Part shown: positions 56,249 to 64,000 of the stretch, piece by piece
How positions within the stretch are numbered: position 1 is the stretch's first letter
Layout: every line of letters starts with the position of its first letter
Assembly: GCA_963758025.1 (NCBI GenBank)
Contig: CAVWUA010000011.1
Coordinates: 1 to 64,000 of the forward strand
Direction: 5' to 3'
DNA from: CAVWUA01 sp963758025
GTDB taxonomy: Bacteria; Planctomycetota; Planctomycetia; Isosphaerales; Isosphaeraceae
Length of the DNA: 64,000 nucleotides
Notes under the pieces: model-generated
What the model was told of the DNA's origin: nothing
The model's database searches: none
Seen by the model: the letters and a program-made list of their open reading frames with translations, nothing else
Made by a program: the position numbers and the translations under genes

Positions 56249-56650
56249 ATGAGTGATTGTACGAAGCTTACAAAAGGGCGTGCCCTCGATTCGACGGGCC
56301 GCTCGCACACTTGGCCGCGGGCCGACGCCCAGGTCATCCTGAGCTTTGATGTCGAGGAGCATCACCGCATCGAGGCGGCCGCGGGCCCATTAAGGCGGCT
56401 CGCCAAATTAGATTGTCCGATGTGGGTCAGCCGCCCCCGGCTGTCCTGGCCTGCGGGACGGCCGGGGGCGGCTGTCCCACATCAGGAAAACGGACCATTG
56501 ATTCTGGCGAGACTCCTAATTACGGCGTGCGGACCGCCGAGGCGATGCGCTGGCTGCTCGACCGGCTCGGCGAACGCCAGATCCGGGCGACCCTCGCTCC
56601 TGGGATCGCCTCTCCCCCCATCGAGGCCCTTCCCCGGCCGGCTCCGGCTG
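56249..56650 (+). pseudogene. Polysaccharide deacetylase (XrtA/PEP-CTERM type), N-terminal fragment split by a palindrome
   Basis: The start, ATG 56249, leads to VILSFDVEEHHRIEAAAGPL, the N-terminal strand with the catalytic Asp seen in polysaccharide deacetylases of exosortase systems. A 65-bp palindrome (56419-56483) follows. Beyond it another frame gives YGVRTAEAMRWLLDRLGERQ and IRATLAPGIAS, which is the next helix and strand (normally ...IKATFFVLG). The metal-binding HxxxH motif and the rest are absent. It lies just before a PEP-CTERM gene, as expected for an exopolysaccharide-linked system. Confidence 0.6.
56419..56483. repeat. Palindromic miniature element 3
   Basis: Arms of 28 bases (GATGTGGG.CAGCCGCCCC..., 2 mismatches) with a 9-base centre. 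It lies inside the deacetylase fragment, so it is probably an insertion. It differs from elements 1 and 2. Confidence 0.75.
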
Positions 56651-56950
56651 TCCGACCGGTCGAGAGCACAACCGGGATCGCCTACGACGCCCGTGGCGGA
56701 GGGGACACGAGGCGAGGGACCTGTTATTCAGTCGGCCCCCAAACCCAGGGATGGTTTTGTATATTAAAGTTCACCACCAAAACAGGAGGAACGAGATCAG
56801 GCATCCCAATTCTTCAACCGTCCCGCTAGCCCGAGCAATGCGCATGATCCCGGCCCATAGGGGCAGTTGTCCCCGAGTGGGCCCCTCACCGCGCACCCTG
56901 CATCGACTGTTCCAATCCAACTGGGCCCATTGCAGCGGAGAAATCCAGTT

Positions 56951-57666
56951 ATGAAAACAAGACGACGGATCCTCACAGCCTTCACGCTCCTCGCCGGTCT
57001 GGCCATCCTCGGAACGACCACGCCCACCCGCGCCACGACGGTCACCTACACGACCATCGGCACGTTCACCGGCCCGAATGCGACCTTGGGGGGGTCTCTT
57101 ACGATGATCCAGTAAACGGCGTCACCATCAACTTCGAACCCATTATCTTGGAGTCGGCGGAGATCAATCCCCCGCCGGAGACCACCATCAGCTTCGGTAA
57201 CTTCAACACCTCCCTTACCACGGCGACGACCTTCACAACTCTTACGGGTGGATTCGACCTGGAGATCTTCCAGGCGTCCCCTGGCCCGACGACGCCGGCG
57301 AGCCTTATGCTCGTCGGCACGCTGCACGGGGCGTTGCGGACCATGGCCAGCACGGCGTATGTTCAATTCACGGGTTTCACCCCCACGACTCTGCCGACTA
57401 TCGGGGACGCCGGGCTGATCGGGTCGTTCACCTCCACCTCGCCGGATCTGGTTATCTCCTACTACATCACGGAGGCCGATAACATGACGCTCGGAAGGGC
57501 GAACATCGTTTCGCCGTCGACGAACGGCGGCGTATCGTCCATTGAGGGGGCGATCGCCGCCCCCATCCCCGAGCCCTCCAGTGTCGCGTTGATGGCCACG
57601 GCGATCCTCCCCTTTGGGTTGCTGATGCTCCGCCGCCGCCGCACGAAGGTGAATCTTGCGGGCTGA
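56951..57666 (+). CDS. PEP-CTERM sorting-domain protein, one frameshift
   Basis: About 238 residues if joined. A signal peptide (ILTAFTLLAGLAILGTTTPT) begins at the ATG at 56951. After a G7 run (57088-57094) the frame changes; the second frame gives YDDPVNGVTINFEPIILESA and a strand-rich body, and ends with PIPEPSSVALMATAILPF followed by GLLMLRRRR. This PEP motif, membrane helix and basic tail is the exosortase signal. The exported protein is probably attached to or released into the exopolysaccharide. The homopolymer suggests a technical or phase-variation origin of the frameshift. Confidence 0.82.
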
Positions 57667-57697
57667 TCCGGCTCGTTCCGTCCAGATCGTCCTCAAC

Positions 57698-57732
57698 CGG
57701 CACACCCCGTCATTCGGGGTGTGCCGTTTTCG
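57698..57732 (+). terminator. Rho-independent terminator after the PEP-CTERM gene
   Basis: A perfect 12-bp stem (CGGCACACCCCG), loop TCATT, complement and TTTT. It lies 32 bases after the stop. Confidence 0.85.
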
Positions 57733-58668
57733 TTTCCGGGCCGAGGACCGCGCGCGACCGGGTTGCCGAACTCGACCTGGCCGCCCAGCGCCGCGACATG
57801 CTCGACATCAGAACCAGAAGGGCCGTAGTCCGCTCTGGTCGGACACCCCGTTTCTGGTTGTCCCATGCCTCGATGTCAGGCTGCCACCCACATTGCAATC
57901 ACTGGCATGACAAGCAATATTGCCAGATACCATTTATTTCGCGTGATACCATTTCCTGATGAGAATAGGAGTGACGCAGTTGGCGTTTTGGTCCTTTCGA
58001 ATAAGACGTCGGTCAGCCTACGTATCAAGGACATCGGTCACGGACTGGCACACACACTACCCGCGTGATCCACCTTGAAACCGGGGCCGTGCCGACTGGA
58101 TGAAATACCATCCGGGACAAGACGTTAGATCCAAACGCCGTAAATCAACGGCGTAATGCTAGAGATAATCGGGATAGGTGACCAACCTGAAAAAAGTAAT
58201 TCGAGAAAATAGAATAGAATACTTGACGAGCCTTCTCTACCACGTTACCTTTCACACACCTCGTAACAGTCTCACCTTCAAGTTCTCGATTATGTTTCTT
58301 CCTCCGGCACTCGCCTCGGTGGACGTCGATCGTGGACCGATGGTCCGCTGAACCGATGACCTCCCTGCGATGCAGCAGTCTCGAAAAATCGTAGAGGTCC
58401 TGAGGTCCATCTCGATGAGCACATGGTCCTCTTGACGATCCGATAGCCGAGGGCAACACCCTCCTCTGCGATCGCGGTTCCTCGTGCTCCCGTCTCGGGT
58501 TCCCAGCCCGCCGTCGGGTCGCAGCCAACTTACGAATCATGACCTAGACTCCAAAGTAGTCAATTCCATTCCAACGGCATCGGGTGCCGTAATTGGACCT
58601 GATTCGTCTTCTGTCATCGCCGACAGCCTTGCCCTCGCCCGGGCTCAACCTTCACCAGGAGTGCGAAG
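57733..58668. other. Long gap without a recognised gene
   Basis: About 930 bp of mixed composition, AT-richer at 57900-58000 and 58170-58290. A minus-strand frame near 58300-58500 looks like broken coding sequence but I cannot assign it. It should hold the promoter of the Calx-beta gene. Confidence 0.4.
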
Positions 58669-59472
58669 TTGCTCAACACCCTCCGCCAGCGTCTTTTCGA
58701 TGCCGCGAAGTCCCACCCCGGCCGCCCGGCCGCCCGCCGCACCGCGTTGAGGCGGGCCCCATCCGTCGAGGCGATGGAGCCGCGCCACCTCCTGACCAGC
58801 CTGATGTTGGTCGACAACCCCAGCGTCGTTGAGGGCACCGGCGGCACGAACGCCATGGCCTTCACTGTCTCGCTCAACGTCCCCGCCGCCCAGACCGTCA
58901 CCGTCAACTACCAGACCCTCAACTACACCGCCCTGGCCGGCCAAGACTACACCGCCAGTATCGGGACGCTGAGCTTCGCCCCAGGGGAGACGTCCAAGAC
59001 CGTTCTGGTGCCGGTCATGACCGACTCGGTCCTCGAATCGAACGAGTCGTTCTACCTGCTCCTCTCCGGCGGTACGAACGCTCTGGTCATCAAGCCCTAC
59101 TCGTTCGCCACCATCGTGGACGACGACACGGCGGTGGTGCCGGTGCTGTCGATCGGCAACCCGCGGGTGTACGAGGGTACCGGCGGGACGACGCAGCTGG
59201 TCTTCACGCTGACGCTGAACACGCCGGTGCAGGACAAGACCGTCTCGGTCAAGGTGAGCACGATCAACGGGTCGGCCACGGCAGGCTCGGACTACGAGGC
59301 GCGGTCGGAGGTGGTGACATTCGCCCCGGGGGAGACGACCAGGGAATTCGTGGTGACGGTGTACAGCGACGATGTGGTCGAGGGGAACGAGTCGATGTAC
59401 GTCTCGCTGAGCGAGGCTAACGTCGCGGTGAAGACGAGCACCGCCATCGGTCTGATCCTCAACGACGACTGA
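58669..59472 (+). CDS. Calx-beta domain surface protein
   Basis: A 267-residue protein starting at a TTG with CAGGAG in front (12 bases). The N-terminus is basic and includes SVEAMEPRHLLTSLMLVDNP, the planctomycete export-type motif. Two Calx-beta domains follow (~48-155 and ~160-265): VEGTGGTNAMAFTVSLNVPA, AGQDYTASIGTLSFAPGETS, SNESFYLLLSGGTNALVI, then EGTGGTTQLVFTLTLNTPVQ, GSDYEARSEVVTFAPGETTR, EGNESMYVSLSEANV. Acidic residues at domain ends (DDD, DD) suggest Ca binding. Likely adhesive or structural. Confidence 0.85.
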   Translation: MLNTLRQRLFDAAKSHPGRPAARRTALRRAPSVEAMEPRHLLTSLMLVDNPSVVEGTGGTNAMAFTVSLNVPAAQTVTVNYQTLNYTALAGQDYTASIGTLSFAPGETSKTVLVPVMTDSVLESNESFYLLLSGGTNALVIKPYSFATIVDDDTAVVPVLSIGNPRVYEGTGGTTQLVFTLTLNTPVQDKTVSVKVSTINGSATAGSDYEARSEVVTFAPGETTREFVVTVYSDDVVEGNESMYVSLSEANVAVKTSTAIGLILNDD

Positions 59473-59503
59473 TGAGTGCCGCCGGAATGGCCTCTCTATG
59501 AAT

Positions 59504-59552
59504 CCGCTGTGTCGATCGGTCCGGGATTCCCGGCGATCGATCGACACAGCGG
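59504..59552 (+). terminator. Long hairpin after the Calx-beta gene
   Basis: A perfect 15-bp stem (CCGCTGTGTCGATCG and its complement) with a 19-base loop, 31 bases past the stop. No clear T run; it may act bidirectionally or be a small repeat. Confidence 0.6.
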
Positions 59553-59630
59553 CCCCGGCACCCGAGTGCCAGCCCAACCCCTGCGCGATAGCTCCCTATG
59601 AGAAAAACAGGGACATAGAGGCAATTACGC

Positions 59631-59849
59631 CTACGTTAGCAGGTAGCCGCTGGTGCCGTCGTGGCGATGGTCGCGCCGAGCGTGGGCCGTCAGCAACCAT
59701 TGCATCCAGCGCCCGAGGTCGCCGTCGCCGCGCGGCCTGAGCACCAGGTGGAAGGGGTTCGGCATCAGGCCATAGCCTATGTCCCCCGTTTCCCCCCCGA
59801 CGGCCATCGCGTGCTCGCCGGTGATCGGGGTGCCGCCGGGGATCGTCAC
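59631..59849 (-). pseudogene. REP-associated tyrosine transposase (RAYT)-like fragment
   Basis: The minus strand gives LMPNPFHLVLRPRGDGDLGR then WMQWLLTAHARRDHRHDGTS. Intact RAYTs have MPNHFHLVL here; the first His of the HUH pair is Pro, and the ends of the protein are missing. Only ~45 residues remain. RAYTs mobilise palindromic REP sequences, and several palindromes lie in the same region. Confidence 0.65.
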
Positions 59850-60013
59850 GATGGTCGGCTGGGAGACCGGAACGAGGGAGATCTCGCGGAATTGCCTCGC
59901 TTATAATCGATTACTTTATATAGCTTAATTCTGGGTAGAGCGATTACCCAGGAGCGTCGGCAGGGGAGATGGGGCGTCAGTCTCCGGATGACCGATTGGA
60001 CGGGAATTCCCAG
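59848..60013 (+). repeat. 166-bp direct repeat, right copy
   Basis: See the left copy at 55427-55592. It begins at the RAYT-like fragment and ends inside the last codons of the membrane protein gene. This right copy is the native one for that gene, since the reading frame runs through it. Confidence 0.85.
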
Positions 60014-61770
60014 ATGGTCCAGGAGGGGCCATTCTGAAACGGTTTCCATGTGATGTCGGGAGAGCCTGGAGGTTTGTGGCCGACCGGCAGGGCCACGTAA
60101 CGCACGTGGAATCGTCGCAGGGCGGCGGCGGGGTTCGAGGTGATCGCGTCGAAGGCCGCGATCTGATGCGCGACGCGTTTCGCTCGCAATGTGGGGTTGC
60201 GGGACCAGGGGCCCCATTGCACGTCCCAGCGCGCGATGAGATCGAGATCGCGTTCCTGGGTGGCCGCGAAGGTGGAGCGATCCACGCCTTGCAGATAGGC
60301 GTTCAGGGCCAATCGCTCGTCCAGTTCCTCGTTGCGGACGTTGGGGCTGAACCGGAGAACGTAATGTTCCAGCGGGCGCTGGTTCTCCAGAACGATGGCC
60401 AGATCGATGAAGTCTTGATCCCCCGCGACGACGGCATTGGGGACGAGTTGCGGTGCCTCCGGGTCGAGTCGCTGCGCCCGATAATGGAGAAAGTCGCTGT
60501 GGATCTTCCGGGTGGATTCCGTGGAGAGGCTCTCCTGCACCCGGAGATAAACGCCAGCGGCCGCATCGAGGCTGATCACCGTCAGCACGACACTGACAAA
60601 GAGCCACGACGACCGGTGCCGCTCGGGAACGGCGCCGACGAACAGCAGAACGTACAGCAGAGGCACCGTCGGCCCCCAGACGTAAAACCAGTGAAAATTC
60701 TGGATCTGGAGTCCCGTCACCACCTGATGATTTTCCAGTAAAACGCCCGCGGCGCAGATGCTCCACAGGTAGAGGAGATCCCTGCGACGGAGCAGGACCC
60801 AGAAGAAGCCGACGAAGGCCAGGAGCAGGGGACCTTTGGGAATCAGTAACTCGCTAAAGTGGGCGATCGGCAGGAAATGGTCGGTGCGGTGCAGCCAGTC
60901 CGGAGGAGTGGATTGCTTGAGCAGGAAGCCGTGGATAAGCGTCGGAAGCCCGATCAGCCCACCGATCCAACCCGTGTGAAGGTACACCCGGCGATGCCCG
61001 GCATCCAGGATCAAGGCCAGGACCAGGGCGAGCCCGGCGGTGGTCCAGTAATAAAAATACGTTGGGAAGAGGAGGCCGAAGCCGATTCCCGAGAGGATCA
61101 GCCGACCCCAGGTCGGATTTGCGCGCGCACGGAAAAGCAGCCCGATGTGAAGCAGGAAGAACGGCAAGCTCAAGGCCGGGGAAAGGATACGAAGGATATA
61201 GCAAATGTGGGGGGTCTTTTCGAGCAGGTCCCCGGAATGGCCCGTCAGGAGACGTATGGTTGTGATCGCCTGATTGATCAGAGGACGCCCAGGGATGATC
61301 CCAACGTCGGAGATCATGAACACTGTGAAAGCCGCGGCGAGCCAGGGAGCAAGGACGCGCTGGCGGATCAGGAAGTAGAACCCGAGGCCAAGCCCCATCC
61401 CGCCCGCGATACGCAGGACGAGATCGATACCGGTCGGACCGAGATTCAGTGCCTTCGCGATCAGAATGGCGGGGACGAACTGGAAATCGGGAAAATGGGT
61501 CTTGCCCCCCTCGACGAGCGCCGGATCGCTCAGATAGGTGGGGTGATTGAAATACGCCTGGCTCGTGATGGATAAATACAGCAAATCATCATGATCTGCG
61601 ATATAAGTCGGTTCGCCGAGCTTCGGCCACCACAGGAGATGGGGCAGAAGGATGAGAGTGAGGCCGTAAAACGCACAAAAGAGAGCCGCCAGAACATCAC
61701 GCCAGGGCGGGAACTGGAGACTCGGAGGAGAAGACGCGTCTGATTTCTCAGGACTCTCGGTCGAATTCAT
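59977..61770 (-). CDS. Polytopic membrane protein, GT-C glycosyltransferase-like
   Basis: About 597 residues with roughly ten membrane segments (VLAALFCAFYGLTLILLPHL, AGGMGLGLGFYFLIRQRVLA, ILSGIGFGLLFPTYFYYWTT, LALVLALILDAGHRRVYLHT and others), followed by a soluble C-terminal domain of ~180 residues (YRAQRLDPEAPQLVPNAVVA, FHVRYVALPVGHKPPGSPDI). An acidic loop after the first segment (YIADHDDLLYLS) resembles the first loop of GT-C enzymes. The fold is likely GT-C, but the substrate is unknown. I took the ATG at 61770. Confidence 0.75.
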   Translation of the reverse strand: MNSTESPEKSDASSPPSLQFPPWRDVLAALFCAFYGLTLILLPHLLWWPKLGEPTYIADHDDLLYLSITSQAYFNHPTYLSDPALVEGGKTHFPDFQFVPAILIAKALNLGPTGIDLVLRIAGGMGLGLGFYFLIRQRVLAPWLAAAFTVFMISDVGIIPGRPLINQAITTIRLLTGHSGDLLEKTPHICYILRILSPALSLPFFLLHIGLLFRARANPTWGRLILSGIGFGLLFPTYFYYWTTAGLALVLALILDAGHRRVYLHTGWIGGLIGLPTLIHGFLLKQSTPPDWLHRTDHFLPIAHFSELLIPKGPLLLAFVGFFWVLLRRRDLLYLWSICAAGVLLENHQVVTGLQIQNFHWFYVWGPTVPLLYVLLFVGAVPERHRSSWLFVSVVLTVISLDAAAGVYLRVQESLSTESTRKIHSDFLHYRAQRLDPEAPQLVPNAVVAGDQDFIDLAIVLENQRPLEHYVLRFSPNVRNEELDERLALNAYLQGVDRSTFAATQERDLDLIARWDVQWGPWSRNPTLRAKRVAHQIAAFDAITSNPAAALRRFHVRYVALPVGHKPPGSPDITWKPFQNGPSWTIWEFPSNRSSGD

Positions 61771-61918
61771 CGCAAATCTGGGGGGAGTATGGGTGGCAGC
61801 CAACGGAATCGAGGCTATTGATATTCAAGCCTCCATATTTCAAGAGTCACAATACCAGAGCGGATACGGCGACGCTACAAGAAGTTCGCTCGATCATTCG
61901 GAGTGATGAACCGCGTCA

Positions 61919-62924
61919 TCAACGCGTCGTCGGTTGCCGTTTCCGTGTGTTCAGAACAGCGAGAGCGTCGGCCATGTCCGTTGGCACGGGGGCGGTGAGG
62001 GCGAGCGTCTGGCCGGTGCGCGGATGGATCAGTGACAGGGCATACGCATGCAAGGCCTGGCGAGCGATCAGGACGCGAGAGGGGTCGGGAGTCTCCTGCG
62101 CCGAGGATGTCGGCTCTGGTCAGACGCTCGCGGCCGGAGTAGAGCTTGTCGGCAACGATCGGGTGCCCGATATGGGTGAGATGCACGCGGATCTGATGCG
62201 TGCGGCCCGTTTCCGGTTTGCAACGCAGGAGCGCGTAACCGTCGAAGCGTTCCTGAACTTCATAGAACGTGGTGGCCGGCTTGCCGCCGTCTTCGGGCAG
62301 ACGGATTGCCATCCGCTCGCGGTTTGTGGGATGTGGCCCGATGGGACGCTCGATGTAGTCGCTGTCGCGGTTCGGCACACCGTACACCAGCGCCACATAT
62401 TCCTTCTGGATCGTCCGCTCCTCGAACTGCTGAGCGAGTTTGCGGTGGGCCAGGTCGTCCTTGGCGACGAGGATTAACCCGGAGGTATCCCGGTCGAGCC
62501 GGTGCACGATTCCGGGACGTTCCTGCCCGCCGACCTGCGAGAGCCGGTCGAAGTGGAACTGAAGGGCATTGACCAGCGTGCCCCCCCAGTTCCCCTTCGC
62601 GGGATGAACGACCATTCCCGGTTGTTTGTCCACGACGACGAGATCCTCGTCCTCGTAAACGATCCGCAGGGGGATGTCCTCGGGTGTGATGGCCTCATCG
62701 GCCAGTTCGGGCAGCCAGACCCGGATCACGTCGTCCTCGCGGACGCGATACGATGCCTTGACCGGCTGATCGTTGACCAGCACGGCCCCGGCGTCGATGA
62801 CTTTCTGGATCACGCTGCGCGAAAAATCCTGGTAGCGGCTCGAAAGATAGGCGTCGATCCGTTTGCCCGTCATCCGAGCCTTGACCCGGAACTCGGTCGG
62901 TGTGGACGAAAGCTCAGGAGGCAT
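61919..62924 (-). CDS. rluD: RluD-type 23S rRNA pseudouridine synthase, one frameshift
   Basis: About 335 residues if joined. An N-terminal S4 domain (GKRIDAYLSSRYQDFSRSVI) is followed by the RluA-type catalytic domain: LVVVDKQPGMVVHPAKGNWG, catalytic RPGIVHRLDRDTSGLILVAK (HRLDRDTSG, Asp catalytic), QKEYVALVYG, KPETGRTHQIRVHLTHIGHP. After LTRADILGA the frame changes near 62097, and the other frame gives LIARQALHAYALSLIHPRTG and a stop at 61919. It modifies uridines of 23S rRNA. Confidence 0.88.
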
Positions 62925-62947
62925 GAGATCGCGCTGTCTTCTTTCGA

Positions 62948-64000
62948 TTACCGGCGGCTCGACGAGCCCTCCGGCTCCGAGACAAATGGTTCGCTGGGCA
63001 GTTCGCGTGAGGGTTCCGCCGCGGGCGTCTCCGATGCGCGGGATTCTGCCTTCGGAGCCGCTTCCTCCTCCGAGAACAGATCGTCCGGCAATTCCGACGA
63101 TGGCTGCGTCGGGACCGCGGCCTCCGGCTCCGGCATGGGAGCGCCCGATGGAGGAGCGGACGGAGTCACGACTGGCTCCGGTTCCGGGGACGGAGTCACG
63201 ATCGGCTCCGGTTCCGTGGACGATGGGGTGGGCATCCGGAGGGGCGGTAGGATCGAGGATGGAGAAGCCGGAACGCCCGTGGTTCCCGACGGTGTGAAGC
63301 CGGGGGCGGGAATGATGGGGCCGTTGACGTCGGGATGACCCGCGGGCAGATCGAAACGGTTATCGCTCCGAGGAGGCAAGGTGACTTCCGACGGGCGATA
63401 CTGGCTGAAGCTCTCGTAGAACTTCTCGTTGTCCGTCTTCTGCAATTCGCGGATCAGTTGGTCGGCCTGCAAACCTTGATGCGATTTGGGCCATTTCTCG
63501 GCGACCAACTTGTATTGTTCGATCGCCTCGGAGATCTTCCCCCGCGTTTCCTCGGTGCGGGCCATCCCCATGGCGGCCAAACGTTTCTGGACGGAATTCT
63601 CCGGCGCGAGCTTATACGCGTCCTCGAATTGTTCGAACGCCTTGGTCAGCAGCGGATTCGCGCCGTCGCGATTGTCCGGGAGCATGTTGAAGGCTTCGGT
63701 GTAATTCGACTCGGCCGCCTGGATCAAGGCCCAGGTCTTCGCGGGTCCGGTCGCCTCGTCGGCCACCTTCGCGCGATCTTCCGGGTCCTGAGCCAGCATC
63801 AAGTCTTCCCAGGCTTCCGCCGAGGGGGAGACCCGTCCCGAGAGCGAATTGAACAGGAAGACCACGAGCGCGATGACCAGGACCACCCCGCCGAGTAAAC
63901 CCCAGAAAACAGGGCCTCTTTCCAGGGCCTGTCGGAGCCACTGCGCAAGGATCGTCTCGTCCGCGTCCGAGTGGATCACGGTCGGAATTTCGTGTTCGTG
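62948..64000 (-). CDS. Membrane-anchored tetratricopeptide protein, 5' end beyond the window
   Basis: At least 350 residues. A membrane segment near the N-terminus (VFWGLLGGVVLVIALVVFLF) leads to a periplasmic TPR-like region (ALIQAAESNYTEAFNMLPDN, KAFEQFEDAYKLAPENSVQK, KISEAIEQYKLVAEKWPKSH), then a Pro/Glu/Ser-rich tail. The frame stays open to the last base of the window, so the true start may lie outside; a GTG at 63979 is the nearest internal candidate. It lies 23 bp upstream of the pseudouridine synthase gene. Role unknown; the design resembles cell-envelope assembly factors. Confidence 0.75.
   Translation of the reverse strand, partial: HEHEIPTVIHSDADETILAQWLRQALERGPVFWGLLGGVVLVIALVVFLFNSLSGRVSPSAEAWEDLMLAQDPEDRAKVADEATGPAKTWALIQAAESNYTEAFNMLPDNRDGANPLLTKAFEQFEDAYKLAPENSVQKRLAAMGMARTEETRGKISEAIEQYKLVAEKWPKSHQGLQADQLIRELQKTDNEKFYESFSQYRPSEVTLPPRSDNRFDLPAGHPDVNGPIIPAPGFTPSGTTGVPASPSSILPPLRMPTPSSTEPEPIVTPSPEPEPVVTPSAPPSGAPMPEPEAAVPTQPSSELPDDLFSEEEAAPKAESRASETPAAEPSRELPSEPFVSEPEGSSSRR

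Overview
This 64 kb window looks like a chromosomal segment of a GC-rich planctomycete, most likely of the Isosphaeraceae type (Singulisphaera/Tautonia/Paludisphaera relatives). The evidence is the N-terminal export-type motif 'LEGLERRALL' / 'VEAMEPRHLL' on secreted proteins, a PEP-CTERM protein, two Ser/Thr kinases of eukaryotic type, large WD40 and FG-GAP proteins, an ECF42-type sigma factor with DGPF proteins, and high GC throughout. The taxonomic call is inference from gene content.

Region 1 (about 1-9,000) is a mobile-element graveyard. It holds an HTH protein, remnants of a serine recombinase, IS630 and IS200/IS605 transposases, a ParB-like gene cut by an apparently intact IS5-family element, a tRNA-Leu 3' fragment with its terminator, a multiply frameshifted transposase and a broken TPR protein. 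Region 2 (9,030-15,751, + strand) is a fatty-acid operon: a FabD/PKS-type acyltransferase, an acyl-CoA dehydrogenase, a fused enoyl-CoA hydratase/3-hydroxyacyl-CoA dehydrogenase and a thiolase. Together these make a full beta-oxidation spiral. Region 3 (16,743-22,174, - strand) is an ECF42 sigma factor followed by three DGPF/YciI proteins, DoxX, an SRPBCC remnant, DinB, a BNR beta-propeller and a MoaD-like protein ending in Gly-Gly.

Region 4 (22,936-36,515) has housekeeping and repair genes: infA, an XPB-type helicase with a helicase-associated partner, a small kinase, a flavin reductase, a D-threonine-aldolase-like enzyme, a sugar isomerase/epimerase, glycyl-tRNA synthetase and ComB. Region 5 (36,782-51,636) carries a very large kinase with beta-helix-like modules, queC, a secreted hypothetical, an FG-GAP/SBBP surface protein, a secreted WD40 protein and a GH97 glycosidase. 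Region 6 (52,034-54,670) is one 878-residue gene with SEFIR, M17-N-terminal-like and CHAT domains. It is the best candidate for an unusual conflict or signalling system. Region 7 (about 55,200-60,013) is a second accessory patch: two 166-bp direct repeats flank a 4.3 kb segment with palindromic miniature elements, a RAYT-like remnant, a broken polysaccharide deacetylase, a PEP-CTERM protein and a Calx-beta protein. Region 8 (59,977-64,000) has a polytopic membrane protein, an RluD-type pseudouridine synthase and a TPR protein running off the edge.

A striking general feature is the number of genes that read through only if one frameshift is allowed, at least ten outside the obvious remnants, several of them at G/C homopolymers. 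Some are probably sequence errors rather than decay. I treat single-frameshift genes as CDS and say where the frame changes.
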